DNA of 60,036 nt from a bacterium. Lineage in GTDB: Bacteria > Zhuqueibacterota > QNDG01 > JAGLOF01. Positions within the stretch are counted from its first letter, which is position 1; every line of letters begins with the position of its first letter. Of this stretch, positions 9,227 through 18,739 are shown piece by piece. Made by a program: the position numbers and the translations under genes. Location of the stretch: the NCBI GenBank assembly GCA_023139105.1, contig JAGLOF010000022.1:1-60036 (forward strand), in the 5' to 3' direction. Below the pieces are notes generated by a model, which saw nothing but the letters and a program-made list of their open reading frames with translations, was not told the DNA's origin and did not search any database.

Positions 9227-9694
9227 TTATTTGTTTTTTCCATTTATTGAGTTCATTAAATTCAATTCTTTAATAAAAGCTTCTTTATCCTGAAATTTTC
9301 GATATACTGATGCAAAACGAACATAAGCGACTTCATCAATTGCTTTAAGATAAAAGGAGACTTTTTCGCCAATCTCAATACTTTTGATCTCTTTTGACGG
9401 AAGAGCCTCTAACTCTATTTCAATTCGGGAGACCAAATCATCTAAAGTATTGATTGAAACCGGGCGTTTATTACAGGCAATCTGAATGCCTTTCATCAAT
9501 TTTTTTCTATCAAAATCTTCTCTGCGGCCATCAGCTTTAATAACATAAATTGTTTTATCTTCAATCTCTTCAATAGTACTGAAACGACGCTCACATAAAA
9601 GGCATAATCTTCGTCTTTTAATAATTCGACCATCATCCCTGGAGCGTGAGTCTACAACTTTGTCATCATCTTTTCCGCAAAAAGGACATCTCAT
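9227..9694 (-). CDS. nrdR: Transcriptional repressor NrdR
   Basis: A 155-residue protein of standard NrdR length. The N-terminal zinc ribbon shows MRCPFCGKDD and RRLCLLCERRF (two Cys pairs); an ATP-cone domain follows from about residue 45 (VIKADGRREDFDRKKL). NrdR senses the ATP/dATP balance and represses ribonucleotide reductase genes. Its ATG overlaps the stop of the dCMP deaminase gene by 4 bases (ATGA), so the two are translationally coupled. The likely target nrdJ lies about 11 kb away in the same window, although no clear NrdR box is seen there. Confidence 0.95.
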   Translation of the reverse strand: MRCPFCGKDDDKVVDSRSRDDGRIIKRRRLCLLCERRFSTIEEIEDKTIYVIKADGRREDFDRKKLMKGIQIACNKRPVSINTLDDLVSRIEIELEALPSKEIKSIEIGEKVSFYLKAIDEVAYVRFASVYRKFQDKEAFIKELNLMNSINGKNK

Positions 9695-10155
9695 GATCTT
9701 GTATCCCAGGTTGTTTCATCCAATAGAATTAACTGTAGATCAGCTTCTTTGGCAAGAGTTTTTGCCAGTTCATCCGGATAACCGGCCGCATAATAAATTT
9801 GTGTAATTCCAGCATTTATTATCATTTTGACACATAATGAACAAGGATGATGAGTGGCATATAACACGGCACCTTCAATTGATGTACTGGAAGTTGCGGC
9901 TTGGATAATGCCATTTTGTTCTGCATGAATTCCACGGCAGAGTTCATGGCGTTGACCAGACGGGACTTGTAATTTGTCACGTAGACAGCCGATGTCAAGG
10001 CAATGAGGTGTTCCGATAGGAGCGCCATTATACCCTGTAGACAATATTTTTTTATTGCGTACAATTATTGCTCCAACCTGTCTTCGTATACATGTAGAAC
10101 GTGTTGCAACAAGAGTTGTAATTTCCATGAAATATTGGTGCCACGACGGACGCAA
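9691..10155 (-). CDS. Deoxycytidylate (dCMP) deaminase
   Basis: A 154-residue zinc-dependent deaminase of the dCMP deaminase/ComEB family, converting dCMP to dUMP for dTTP synthesis. Zinc ligands are visible in GIHAEQNG and HPCSLCVKMI. The N-terminus RPSWHQYFMEI and ATRSTCIRRQVGA are typical of the family. The start is TTG with GGAGGG 6 bases upstream; the next ATG would remove conserved residues. Coupling to nrdR makes a small nucleotide-balance operon. Confidence 0.92.
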   Translation of the reverse strand: MRPSWHQYFMEITTLVATRSTCIRRQVGAIIVRNKKILSTGYNGAPIGTPHCLDIGCLRDKLQVPSGQRHELCRGIHAEQNGIIQAATSSTSIEGAVLYATHHPCSLCVKMIINAGITQIYYAAGYPDELAKTLAKEADLQLILLDETTWDTRS

Positions 10156-10190
10156 TATTCACCCTCCCCAGATGAATTTATAAATATGCG

Positions 10191-10216
10191 ACGGGCCGGA
10201 AGTTTTTCCGGCCCGT
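10191..10216 (-). terminator. Hairpin between glyA and the dCMP deaminase gene
   Basis: A perfect 11-bp stem (ACGGGCCGGAA with TTCCGGCCCGT) around a 4-base loop, just after the glyA stop. No strong T-run follows on the minus strand, so it may act as a weak terminator or a 3'-end stabiliser. Confidence 0.55.
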
Positions 10217-10223
10217 TATTAAT

Positions 10224-11504
10224 CTACAGTAGAAAATTCTTTGACATCTCTTTTATTTCTTCTCGTACTTTGGCATGTTCGCCTTCATTGTCGGGATTGG
10301 ATAATACGCGATCAATGAATTGGGCAATAACTTCCATTTCAGATTCTTTCATACCACGTGTTGTTAATGCCGGCGTTCCAATACGGATACCACTGGTTAT
10401 AAACGGGCTGCGCTTATCAAAAGGTACCATATTTTTGTTTGTTGTAATGCCAGCAGCTTCAAGTAATCTTTCAGCTTTTTTACCGGATATATTTTTTGAT
10501 GTCAGGTCAACAAGCATAAGATGGTTGTCAGTACCGCCTGATACTAAATTATAACCAGCTTCAACCAAATTATTGGCTAAAATTTGAGCATTCTTCAAAA
10601 CTTGCTGGCAATATGTCTTAAAATCCGGCTGCAAATCTTCTTTAAAAGCTACGGCTTTAGCAGCGATTACATGCATAAGAGGGCCGCCTTGAATGCCTGG
10701 CATGACAACACTATCAATAATTTCGGAAATCATCTTGGTACGGCCTGACTTTGCCGCAACGATTCCAAAGGGATTTTCAATGTTTTTCCCTACTAAAATC
10801 ATTCCGCCTCTTGGTCCCCTTAATGTTTTATGCGTTGTAGTTGTTACAACATCACAATAGGGTAGGGGATTAGGATGCAGACCAGTTGCCACCAGTCCGG
10901 CAGGGTGCGCTATATCGGCCATAAGAAAAGCACCAATTTCATCGGCAATTTCTTTAAATTTTTCAAAATCCCAGAATCTGGGGTAGGCACTGGCACCGGT
11001 GACAATCATTTTTGGTTTATGTTCGCGGGCCTTTTTAACTACATCATCAAAGTCTATCAGCCCTGTTTCAGGTGATACACCGTATGAGACAAAATTATAG
11101 AGTTTACCGGAAAAGTTAACCGGACTGCCGTGAGTTAAATGACCACCGTGTGATAAATCCATACCTAGTACAGTATCACCTGGCTGAATAAATGACATAT
11201 ATGCAGCCATATTGGCTTGAGAACCCGAGTGTGGTTGTACATTGGCATATTCACATCCAAACAGCTCCTTTGCGCGGTCCCTGGCAAGGTTTTCAGCTTC
11301 ATCAACATAGATGCATCCACCATAGTAACGGTTGCCCGGGTAGCCTTCGGCATATTTGTTTGTCATTACGCCACCCATGGCTTCCAATATGGAAGGGCTT
11401 ACAAAATTTTCAGAGGCAATCATCTCAAGAGTATAATTCTCTCTGTGATGCTCACCTTCGATGGTTTTAAAAATTTCAGGATCAAATTGCTTCAAGGTAT
11501 TCAT
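10224..11504 (-). CDS. glyA: Serine hydroxymethyltransferase
   Basis: A 426-residue PLP enzyme that interconverts serine and glycine with tetrahydrofolate. Clear family blocks are [32 protein letters not shown] and the PLP-lysine site [14 protein letters not shown]. The ATG at 11504 ([12 protein letters not shown]) has GAGGG 7 bases upstream; an upstream in-frame start would add 22 unrelated residues. Together with gcvPB and folD elsewhere in the window it supports glycine/one-carbon metabolism. It is separated from rpiB by a hairpin leader of about 115 bp. Confidence 0.97.
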   Translation of the reverse strand: MNTLKQFDPEIFKTIEGEHHRENYTLEMIASENFVSPSILEAMGGVMTNKYAEGYPGNRYYGGCIYVDEAENLARDRAKELFGCEYANVQPHSGSQANMAAYMSFIQPGDTVLGMDLSHGGHLTHGSPVNFSGKLYNFVSYGVSPETGLIDFDDVVKKAREHKPKMIVTGASAYPRFWDFEKFKEIADEIGAFLMADIAHPAGLVATGLHPNPLPYCDVVTTTTHKTLRGPRGGMILVGKNIENPFGIVAAKSGRTKMISEIIDSVVMPGIQGGPLMHVIAAKAVAFKEDLQPDFKTYCQQVLKNAQILANNLVEAGYNLVSGGTDNHLMLVDLTSKNISGKKAERLLEAAGITTNKNMVPFDKRSPFITSGIRIGTPALTTRGMKESEMEVIAQFIDRVLSNPDNEGEHAKVREEIKEMSKNFLL

Positions 11505-11548
11505 GTCTAATCCCTCGTGCAAGAAATGATATATATTGAAGGCGAAAA

Positions 11549-11588
11549 CGGTCAAACAGGAAATACACAAGAATTTCCGATTTGACCG
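11549..11588 (-). terminator. Two-part stem-loop between rpiB and glyA
   Basis: CGGTCAAA pairs with TTTGACCG and an inner GGAAAT with ATTTCC. On the minus strand the stem is followed by TTTTC, as for a terminator downstream of rpiB. It also forms part of the glyA leader, so an attenuation role is possible. Confidence 0.55.
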
Positions 11589-11621
11589 GAGACACCCGTT
11601 AATTGTATAAATTATTACAGA

Positions 11622-12089
11622 TTAACATCGGGTCAGGGAGTGAATCAGATCGACGCGTTTCTTATGCCGACCACCTTCAAAATCTGTTTCTAAAAATGTT
11701 TTGATAATTTCAAAAGCTTCATCTGGTTCTGTATATCTACCGGCCAAAACCAATATGTTGGCATTATTATGTAAACGGCTCATCTTTGCCAGTTCGGGTG
11801 TATAACACAGAGCTGCTCTAATGCCCTGTACTTTATTAGCAACTATGGACATACCAATACCACTACCGCAACATAGAATACCTTGTATTGATGTTGCAAT
11901 AGTAACCGATTCACATGCTTTTACAGCTATCTCAGGATAATCAACAGACTCTTCTGAATATGCACCAAAATCCGTATATGGAATCTTCTTATCGTCAAGG
12001 TAATGCCGGATTGCCTCTTTCAAGGCAAATCCGGCATGATCAGATCCTATTGCAATAGACTTATTAAGGTGTCTATTTATTGAACCCAT
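11622..12089 (-). CDS. rpiB: Ribose-5-phosphate isomerase B
   Basis: A 155-residue RpiB/LacA-family isomerase that interconverts ribose 5-phosphate and ribulose 5-phosphate in the pentose phosphate pathway. Visible blocks are AIGSDHAGFALKEAI (phosphate and substrate binding), CCGSGIGMSI with the catalytic Cys region, and RLHNNANILVLAGR. The start overlaps the last 13 bases of the upstream TPR lipoprotein gene, which suggests translational coupling. The ribosome-binding site is weak, in line with coupling. Confidence 0.95.
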   Translation of the reverse strand: MGSINRHLNKSIAIGSDHAGFALKEAIRHYLDDKKIPYTDFGAYSEESVDYPEIAVKACESVTIATSIQGILCCGSGIGMSIVANKVQGIRAALCYTPELAKMSRLHNNANILVLAGRYTEPDEAFEIIKTFLETDFEGGRHKKRVDLIHSLTRC

Positions 12090-13330
12090 TTATAAGCTTC
12101 ATCTTTAGGTAGAGTATAATCGTGCATGAATCTATCTTGACTTGTTGGGATTAACTCTTTCAAGAACGAGACAAAACGTTCTGCTTCACGTTTTACAGAT
12201 AGATCTTTCTTTGCCTGTAAAAAGGCTTTGTATGCAAATTCATAAACCAGCTTGTCATCAAATTTAATCTCTCCGCCACGCTCGTTTACACGTTGCTCAG
12301 CAGCTGTCTGATAAACAAAACCAATAGAAAGCCATGCTTGTCCAAAATTATTACCTTTGGCCTTTCTGGCTTGCCTGAGAGCGGCAGTATAACGACCTAA
12401 AGAAGTATAGCAGTCGGCCAGGTTACACATATTCTTTTTGTCATTTGTGTTGAGCTCAAGAATCCGTTTGTATGTCGTTGCTGCATCATTAAAATGCTCT
12501 AACTGTTTATAGCAGTCACCGAGAAGTTCAAGAGCATAGAGATTCTCTGGTTCTTTGGCAATTACAATATTCAATGCCTTGGATGCCGCTTCAAATTGTG
12601 CATCATTATGATAGGTTTTTGCCAAGTCCATACGATACTTTATGTTTTCAGGTTCCAACTCTATCATTTTGATCTGTGCAGCAATAATTTCATTTATATC
12701 ACCGGAAGCGTTTAATAAACCTGTTAGTTTTTCCTGAGCAGATTTATTGTTTGGTTGTAATTCAAGTTCTTTTTGAAGGGCCTGGATGGCATTGGGCATA
12801 TCATCCAAAGCAACATAACTATCTGCAAGTAAATCAAAGTTTTCAGCTTTATCAGCCTCAAGTTCGGTAAGTTTAATGTACATGGTCACTGCTTCATCAT
12901 GCCGGCCTGAAGCTCTATAAATATAACCCAGGGTACGATAGTAATAAGGTTTTTCAGGATCGAGCGCAATACCCTTTTTAAATGCCCACTCAGCACTATC
13001 TGTAGACTGTGTTTGCAACAAGGCATTGCCCAGACGTTGATACTTAATAGAACCATAAACATCAATTGTATCTTTTTCTACAACTTGTCTGTAATATCGT
13101 ACGGCTTTGGGAAAGTTTTTTTGTTTGTCAGCTTCGTAACCGGTGCTCCACAACTTATAAAGCTCAATTTTTTGTTTTTGTAGAATAGAATCTTTTTTTG
13201 CTTGTTGCTGTTCGGGTGTCAAACCTTTACTAACACCTGAACTGGCACAGCCTGAAAATTGCATTTGAGCAGCAATTACTACGAGTAATAAAAAAATGCT
13301 GAAAATGCTGATTTGTGATTTCCGTTGCAC
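12077..13330 (-). CDS. TPR-repeat lipoprotein
   Basis: A 417-residue protein with a lipoprotein signal: a hydrophobic stretch IFSIFLLLVVIAAQMQ followed by the lipobox FSGC near residue 27. From about residue 60 onward at least six tetratricopeptide repeats are visible (for example AEWAFKKGIALDPEKPYYYRTLGYIYRASGRHDEAV). The start is GTG with GGGAGGG 7 bases upstream. TPR lipoproteins usually act as assembly or scaffold factors; no specific role can be assigned. It is the third gene of a probable operon with the outer-membrane barrel and the surface lipoprotein. Confidence 0.85.
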   Translation of the reverse strand: MQRKSQISIFSIFLLLVVIAAQMQFSGCASSGVSKGLTPEQQQAKKDSILQKQKIELYKLWSTGYEADKQKNFPKAVRYYRQVVEKDTIDVYGSIKYQRLGNALLQTQSTDSAEWAFKKGIALDPEKPYYYRTLGYIYRASGRHDEAVTMYIKLTELEADKAENFDLLADSYVALDDMPNAIQALQKELELQPNNKSAQEKLTGLLNASGDINEIIAAQIKMIELEPENIKYRMDLAKTYHNDAQFEAASKALNIVIAKEPENLYALELLGDCYKQLEHFNDAATTYKRILELNTNDKKNMCNLADCYTSLGRYTAALRQARKAKGNNFGQAWLSIGFVYQTAAEQRVNERGGEIKFDDKLVYEFAYKAFLQAKKDLSVKREAERFVSFLKELIPTSQDRFMHDYTLPKDEAYKWVQ

Positions 13331-13432
13331 CGGAGAACCCTCCCAATTAATTAAGATTTATTTTTTTAAACTTTTTTGTGCATGAAGATAAAATTGTAAT
13401 AAAAATACTGACTGAAATCAAGTAAAAAAAAA

Positions 13433-14629
13433 TTAATAACGTCTCAGGAACCAGCGTTCATTACCTGTAATAGTAACTCCTAACCGTATCAGATCTTCCT
13501 TAAATCCATTTAAAGATAGTTTGCCTCTACGTCCAAAACCCAGAGAAATATCTATTCTTGATAAATTTAAGAAAAATGGAAGACCTGCTCCAACTGTCAG
13601 CCATGTTTCATTTATTTCATTTCCTTGTGCATCTTCTGCAAAAAATGGCATAAAAGCAATACCCGCCCTATATGTGATACGCTTATAATACGGAGCAAGA
13701 GGGTTAAGAGTAGGCAAATATTCTGTACCTGCACTGATTCTATGTACAGTCTGCATAGATGATACATTTCTAGTGCTGTGTTTGAATTTTTTCCAGTCCT
13801 GTATCTCATAATCTCCGGCAATTCTCCACGTACGTTTAGGTAGATACTGAATACCGAATCCAAGTGTGGATGGAAATACTGTTGTACCTTCTATAATATT
13901 ATCATCTACCTTAAATACGTTTTGATATGTAGTTTTGTTTATCAGTGTAGTTTTAGGTGTATAAATTCCACCGAAAGACAAGCTGGGAGATACTTTGAAG
14001 GTAAAACCCAAGGTCGTCGTTATGCCAGTGGCTTTAGTGTTATATATATCTACTGAGTTTGTGAATTCAGTATTATTATAATCTACCCACCATGATTCTT
14101 TCAGGTTGCCAAACAAATAATGTCCTGTAATACCCAGTGAGAGTGAGGGTGTGGGAGCCCATGCAAAACTCATATCAAGTGAATTGATACCACCTTCACC
14201 TTTAAATCTTTTAATATAATCTTGATCATCCAGTGTCTTGTTTTGTGTTATATGATATTCCATACGTGTCCATGGTTGCAGACCAAGACGAAAATTCATT
14301 GAATTTGAAAGTGGAACGGCAAATTGAAAACCATCAAGGTTGGCATAAGCGTCACTGGCCTTTTCAATACCATTGGAAAGAATGTTTCCATCATAAAAGA
14401 AATGCAGCATAATTGTTGTACGTTTTAACATGGTATTGGCAGCGGGATTCAGCCTGGAAATAGCATAGGCATCAAAATTTGATATCTGTGTTCCGCCCAT
14501 ACCCAGACTTCTTGCATCCGCATTACGATAAAATAGTCCGACTCCATAGGATGATAACACATCACCGGCATAAATATTTACAACACTGAAAATGGCTAAA
14601 CTGAATAACACTAATTTAAATTTCTTCAT
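13433..14629 (-). CDS. Outer-membrane beta-barrel protein (PorV/FadL-like fold)
   Basis: A 398-residue protein with a cleavable signal peptide (MKKFKLVLFSLAIFSVVNIYA). The mature start, with RNADARSLGMGGTQIS and YAISRLNPAAN, resembles the N-terminus of PorV/PorQ-like and FadL-like barrels. The rest shows alternating amphipathic strands with aromatic girdles, and the C-terminus GVTITGNERWFLRRY is strand-like. GGAG precedes the ATG by 5 bases. It may be a porin or a surface-protein shuttle; the exact family is uncertain. Neighbours on the same strand are a surface lipoprotein (upstream) and a TPR lipoprotein (downstream). Confidence 0.75.
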   Translation of the reverse strand: MKKFKLVLFSLAIFSVVNIYAGDVLSSYGVGLFYRNADARSLGMGGTQISNFDAYAISRLNPAANTMLKRTTIMLHFFYDGNILSNGIEKASDAYANLDGFQFAVPLSNSMNFRLGLQPWTRMEYHITQNKTLDDQDYIKRFKGEGGINSLDMSFAWAPTPSLSLGITGHYLFGNLKESWWVDYNNTEFTNSVDIYNTKATGITTTLGFTFKVSPSLSFGGIYTPKTTLINKTTYQNVFKVDDNIIEGTTVFPSTLGFGIQYLPKRTWRIAGDYEIQDWKKFKHSTRNVSSMQTVHRISAGTEYLPTLNPLAPYYKRITYRAGIAFMPFFAEDAQGNEINETWLTVGAGLPFFLNLSRIDISLGFGRRGKLSLNGFKEDLIRLGVTITGNERWFLRRY

Positions 14630-14653
14630 AATTGCTCCAAAATCGATCTGATA

Positions 14654-15823
14654 TTAATTTTCAGAAATGGTAACGGGTGGAATACTATAGAAAATTTTAA
14701 GTGTTGGCCTTTTGGTTGAATCTGCTGTTGATGAATAGAATGACCTACCGGACCAATGTATAGTTTCTGCCTGACCTTTTAACAGAAAGCCTTTATTTTC
14801 ATAGCTTTGACGCGCCCATTCCTGAACAATGGATCTGACATTAATTATAAGAGAATCAGAAATAGTTGAAGCATTCAGGTCGCTTTGAGATTGTACGTTG
14901 TTGTCTTGTGAAATATCAAAATCTGATTCCAAAGCATTAATTGATACTCCAAAGCCATTAGTCTGGGTAGGCCATGAAGCTAATGTATCCAAAGTCATAC
15001 TGAGAAGTGCATTATTAATAGTTGCATTTTCCGGTATAACAGAAAGATCAAAATTGAGATAACTTCTATAACCGATACCATTAATTACCCATAATCTATC
15101 AGGATCTTGTGCGATTTCATGATGTGATACAAAAGCATCATAATCAAAAAACATGATACGTGAAGAATGAGTTGTATCATCGGCCAGATCAGTTGTGTGT
15201 AATTTCATGTAGGATTTATAGGAGCCATCACCGGAAAGAATACTATAGATATTGCCATTATTTGTATAATCCAGGATCAAACCTTTAAATGCCTCGTTAT
15301 CATCGGCCATCCACTTTTCAACCAAATCATTGGGAATTTTAAAAGATATAGTATCTTTATTGACAATTCGTGGAGTGATATTGACTTCTGCACCCGTCAA
15401 TCCGTTTTCTTCTACATATTCCCATGTTATGTCATCTTCTTCCCATGAAGCATTAGATTCATAAACCTGTGGAAGGGTGATGTCGTTTGTATCACCTTCC
15501 ATATTATATACAAACAGGTAGATGAATGCACTGTCAACTTTATGGTTTTCAGGGTATCCGGAAGTATCTACTCTGAAAATTACGTTATATTTAAAATTGT
15601 CTTTTTCACCGAGAAGTAGATATTGACTATTTCCTGATTTCATCGGTTCAAGGTAGAATGTGTCTGAAGCTGAGGTTTGGATAAGCAATGAATGCTCTTC
15701 TCCAAATTGATCGCGATCAAAAATGTCAAGTCCGACAGGATTTCCATTTTTATCAGTGCATCCCGAATAAAGGATAAACATGATGAATAGGAGTGAAAAA
15801 ATAACTAGTGAGGATTTACTCAT
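14654..15823 (-). CDS. Surface lipoprotein with tandem DNRLRE/CBM96-like beta domains
   Basis: A 389-residue lipoprotein. The start at 15823 (MSKSSLVIF) has AAGGTG 5 bases upstream; the lipobox is YSGC at about residue 22. Two similar halves follow, each with a pattern such as NVIFRVDTSGYPENHKVDSAFIYLFVYN or YLNFDLSVIPENATINNALLS and ending in a buried-Trp strand (VEKWMADD, VQEWARQS). This is the organisation of DNRLRE/CBM96-type beta-sandwich domains found in cell-surface proteins. Function unknown. It is first in the operon and has a strong promoter. Confidence 0.7.
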   Translation of the reverse strand: MSKSSLVIFSLLFIMFILYSGCTDKNGNPVGLDIFDRDQFGEEHSLLIQTSASDTFYLEPMKSGNSQYLLLGEKDNFKYNVIFRVDTSGYPENHKVDSAFIYLFVYNMEGDTNDITLPQVYESNASWEEDDITWEYVEENGLTGAEVNITPRIVNKDTISFKIPNDLVEKWMADDNEAFKGLILDYTNNGNIYSILSGDGSYKSYMKLHTTDLADDTTHSSRIMFFDYDAFVSHHEIAQDPDRLWVINGIGYRSYLNFDLSVIPENATINNALLSMTLDTLASWPTQTNGFGVSINALESDFDISQDNNVQSQSDLNASTISDSLIINVRSIVQEWARQSYENKGFLLKGQAETIHWSGRSFYSSTADSTKRPTLKIFYSIPPVTISEN

Positions 15824-15859
15824 TTTACACCTTTCTCTACATGAAAAATATAGGCTTAT

Positions 15860-15888
15860 ATAGTACGCTTTTTTAGTCATTTTGTCAA
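15860..15888 (-). promoter_or_regulatory. Sigma-70-type promoter for the surface-protein operon
   Basis: On the minus strand TTGACA (15888-15883) is followed by a 17-base spacer and TACTAT (15865-15860). Transcription would begin about 30 bases before the ATG of the 15823 gene. Confidence 0.7.
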
Positions 15889-16099
15889 GGGCGTATTCAA
15901 TGATTAATTTTTTAAATACATTGCTTGACATAGAGTGATATTTTTTACAAATTATGCCTTATTTTTAGTGTAATCATTCAATTCATTGAATAGATGTTGG
16001 TGAAATTGTAAGATATGCAATTTTAAACTGTTGTTTTCAAGAAAAGTTCTGGTAAAATTGTATCCACAATTATCTATTGAAAATAATTTGGAGAAAAAA

Positions 16100-17521
16100 A
16101 TGTTGGAATCAAGAAAAAAAATCGTTGTTATTGGTGCTGGGCCCGGTGGATACCCTGCTGCTTTTTTAGCCGCAGATATGGGTATGGATGTAACTTTAAT
16201 TGATCCTGAGACTAATCCCGGTGGCGTTTGTTTATACCACGGTTGTATTCCTACAAAAACATTACTGCATGGTGCAGCAATTATAAATGAAGCTGCCCAT
16301 TCTGCTGAATTTGGTGTTATTTTTAATGAGCCTGAGATTGACCATAAGAAAATGGTATCAAAAAAAAATGAAGTCATAAAAAAATTAGTCACAGGCCTTG
16401 GCCATTTAACGCGCCAACGTGGAATTAACTATATGCAGGGGTATGCAAAATTTTTAGATAATCGAAATATTGAAGTTTCGTTGAAAGATGGAAATATCGA
16501 AAAATTGACATTTGATGATGTAATAATTGCAACCGGAACAAGATCGATGCAGCTTCCTTTTATTAATATGGATTCAGATCGTATAATGGACTCGAGCAAT
16601 GCAATGGACTTACCGGATATCCCCGGCTCTATGCTTGTAATTGGTGGCGGATATATTGGTCTTGAACTGGGAACTGTTTATGCCGCACTTGGTACCGAAG
16701 TTACAGTAGTTGATATTTTACCTCAATTATTGCCGGGCGCAGATGCTGATCTTGTAAGAACATTTTCCATGCGTGCCAGAAAAATATATTCAAAAATATT
16801 ATTACAGACAAAGGTTGTCAGTGTTGAGGCAGATAGTGACGGTGTCAATGTTAAAATGGTGGATGCCGCAAAAAAAGAAATTGAACAACGTTTTGACAAA
16901 GTATTACTCACTGTGGGAAGAACGCCAAATACAGATAATCTTGGCCTGGAAAATACAAAAATTGCCATTGATGATAGAGGCTTTATTAAAGTAAATCCCA
17001 ATAGAGAGACAGATGAAGCTCATATCTGGGCCATTGGTGATGTTGTTGGCGGTGCCATGCTTGCACATAAAGCTACTGCAGAGGGTAAATCCGCAGTTCG
17101 TGCAATTAACGGAGATGCCTCTGTTTTCTCACCTAAAGCAATTCCCGCTGTCCTTTTCACTGATCCGGAACTGACATGGGTTGGAATAACAGAAGCAGAG
17201 GCACGAGAGCGGGGAATAGATGTGGCAATTACAAAATTTAATTGGGCCGGATCAGGCCGTTGTTTAAGTTTGGGCCGCATGGATGGCCTTAGCAAACTGA
17301 TTATTGAAAAATCTACGGATAAAGTACTTGGTGTGGGTATTGTTGGGCCGGGTGCCGGGGAACTGATTGCCGAAGGCGCGCTTATCGTAGAGCAGGGGCT
17401 TACTGCTGCACAATTAGCGCACACCATACATCCGCATCCCACATTATCAGAAACCATTATGGAAGCAGCCGAAATGTATTACGGAGAGTGCACACACCAG
17501 GCACCTCCGAAAAAAAGATAA
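16100..17521 (+). CDS. lpdA: Dihydrolipoyl dehydrogenase (E3)
   Basis: A 473-residue FAD- and NAD-dependent disulfide reductase, serving 2-oxoacid dehydrogenase or glycine cleavage complexes. Residues 8-17 hold the FAD motif VVIGAGPGGY. The redox pair is C44 and C49 (GGVCLYHGCIPTKTLL; most homologues have GGTCLNxGCIPSK). The second nucleotide fold is LVIGGGYIGLELG, and the C-terminal HPHPTLSE holds the catalytic His-Glu. The ATG at 16100 has GGAG 6 bases upstream; an upstream in-frame start is unsupported. No E1/E2 or lipoate genes are adjacent. TTGACA at 15925 could be part of its promoter. Confidence 0.95.
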   Translation: MLESRKKIVVIGAGPGGYPAAFLAADMGMDVTLIDPETNPGGVCLYHGCIPTKTLLHGAAIINEAAHSAEFGVIFNEPEIDHKKMVSKKNEVIKKLVTGLGHLTRQRGINYMQGYAKFLDNRNIEVSLKDGNIEKLTFDDVIIATGTRSMQLPFINMDSDRIMDSSNAMDLPDIPGSMLVIGGGYIGLELGTVYAALGTEVTVVDILPQLLPGADADLVRTFSMRARKIYSKILLQTKVVSVEADSDGVNVKMVDAAKKEIEQRFDKVLLTVGRTPNTDNLGLENTKIAIDDRGFIKVNPNRETDEAHIWAIGDVVGGAMLAHKATAEGKSAVRAINGDASVFSPKAIPAVLFTDPELTWVGITEAEARERGIDVAITKFNWAGSGRCLSLGRMDGLSKLIIEKSTDKVLGVGIVGPGAGELIAEGALIVEQGLTAAQLAHTIHPHPTLSETIMEAAEMYYGECTHQAPPKKR

Positions 17522-17539
17522 ATAGAAAGAGCGGGCAGA

Positions 17540-17666
17540 ACAGGATTGACAGGAGGATTAAGTGAATCCTGTAATGTATAGCCAATGGGCTGATGAATAT
17601 CCAATGTCCAATAGCCAATATCGAATGTCGAAGTAAAAACTACTTGGAAATTCGATATTCGATATT
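17540..17666. repeat. Intergenic palindromic and pentamer-like repeat patch
   Basis: Two inverted repeats lie side by side: ACAGGATT/AATCCTGT (17540-17547 and 17565-17572), and AATATCGAATGTCGAA with its near-perfect complement (17617-17632 and 17651-17666; the single mismatch is a G-T wobble). Between them are CCAAT-type phrases (CCAATGGGC, CCAATGTCC, GCCAATATC). The patch looks like the dispersed intergenic repeats of many environmental genomes. It could also end lpdA transcription. Confidence 0.6.
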
Positions 17667-17735
17667 CTGCTGTTCAAATATGAGTATTATAAATCCTAAC
17701 CCATAGAATACTCGGAAGAACCTAAAAAAAAGTAT

Positions 17736-18572
17736 TTAACTACGAAATACACAGAGTTCTTTTATTTTTGCATCCTGATCGAGAAATGTTAATAAGGCGT
17801 TTTCAAAATCAATCCAGTTAATTTCAGTATTCTTGCATGGGCCTTCAGGGCGGATATTTGGTATTCCTATAACAGGAATTTTGTTCAATACGTCCTGAAT
17901 GCCACTTAAAAGATCGCGTTCACATGCTACACCAATCAAAGCTTTAGGTCTATTCTCAATAATGACCTGTCTGGCTTTGCTACCACCTGATACAATATAT
18001 GTTGGTATGCAAAGACTCTTGGATATGGATTGAATTCTACCAAGAACATTTTTATGCAGACAGCGAGGCAGAATTATCATCAACTGTTCCGGAAGTACTT
18101 TCCTAACGCGAGTTCTTATCAATAAATTACTAACATTCACAAAGGAATTGCTAAGTCTGTCTCTGGAAATACCGAGACGACTTCCTGTTCTGAAAGCAAT
18201 GGGAATAATAAAAGTTAAAGAGAATGTGCGTCCTCTGAAATGAATAAGGAAGTCCCGGCGTGTAATTAGTGAGAGTGCCAGAAGTCCGAACCATAGTCCA
18301 AGACCTATCCAGATTGAACCTGTTATTATCGCGGTTATTAAAGGTAAAGCAGGATAGAACTGGGCTAATCTTGGTGATATAAGGTACCATATTAAAGAAG
18401 CTATGCCGCCCCAACTAATCCAGATCAACAGCAATACACCCATGAAAATTCGTTTGCCGGAGCTGCTGTCCATTGCAGTGTAGTCAATATCTCCCTGCCA
18501 GTTTTCCCACTCACCGCCCAGTTTACGGTCTGAGACTTTTACAGAAAGATTTGTCTTTTGATTTTGAGGCAT
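17736..18572 (-). CDS. DUF116 family membrane protein
   Basis: A 278-residue protein. Two membrane segments occupy about residues 42-64 and 74-98; a DUF116 domain follows, with LPRCLHKNVLG, the Cys-bearing GVACERDLLSG and the conserved tail motif RPEGPCKNTEI. The Cys residues suggest metal or iron-sulfur binding, but the family's role is not established. The last residues ELCVFRS and the stop codon are encoded within a sequence that resembles a common intergenic repeat (ACGAAATACACAGAG), so the 3' end may have been changed by repeat insertion. The ribosome-binding site is weak. Confidence 0.8.
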   Translation of the reverse strand: MPQNQKTNLSVKVSDRKLGGEWENWQGDIDYTAMDSSSGKRIFMGVLLLIWISWGGIASLIWYLISPRLAQFYPALPLITAIITGSIWIGLGLWFGLLALSLITRRDFLIHFRGRTFSLTFIIPIAFRTGSRLGISRDRLSNSFVNVSNLLIRTRVRKVLPEQLMIILPRCLHKNVLGRIQSISKSLCIPTYIVSGGSKARQVIIENRPKALIGVACERDLLSGIQDVLNKIPVIGIPNIRPEGPCKNTEINWIDFENALLTFLDQDAKIKELCVFRS

Positions 18573-18739
18573 ATTTTTCTCAGATTATTATAGATGATTG
18601 TGTATAATATACGACGGCTATCGATGTTATGTTCAATAAAAAATTATCATTATTAAAATAAAAGCATAAAAAGCAAATTCCAAATATCAAATGAGTTTCA
18701 TGGCACCCTGAAACAATATAGAATCAAAAATTAATTTAT

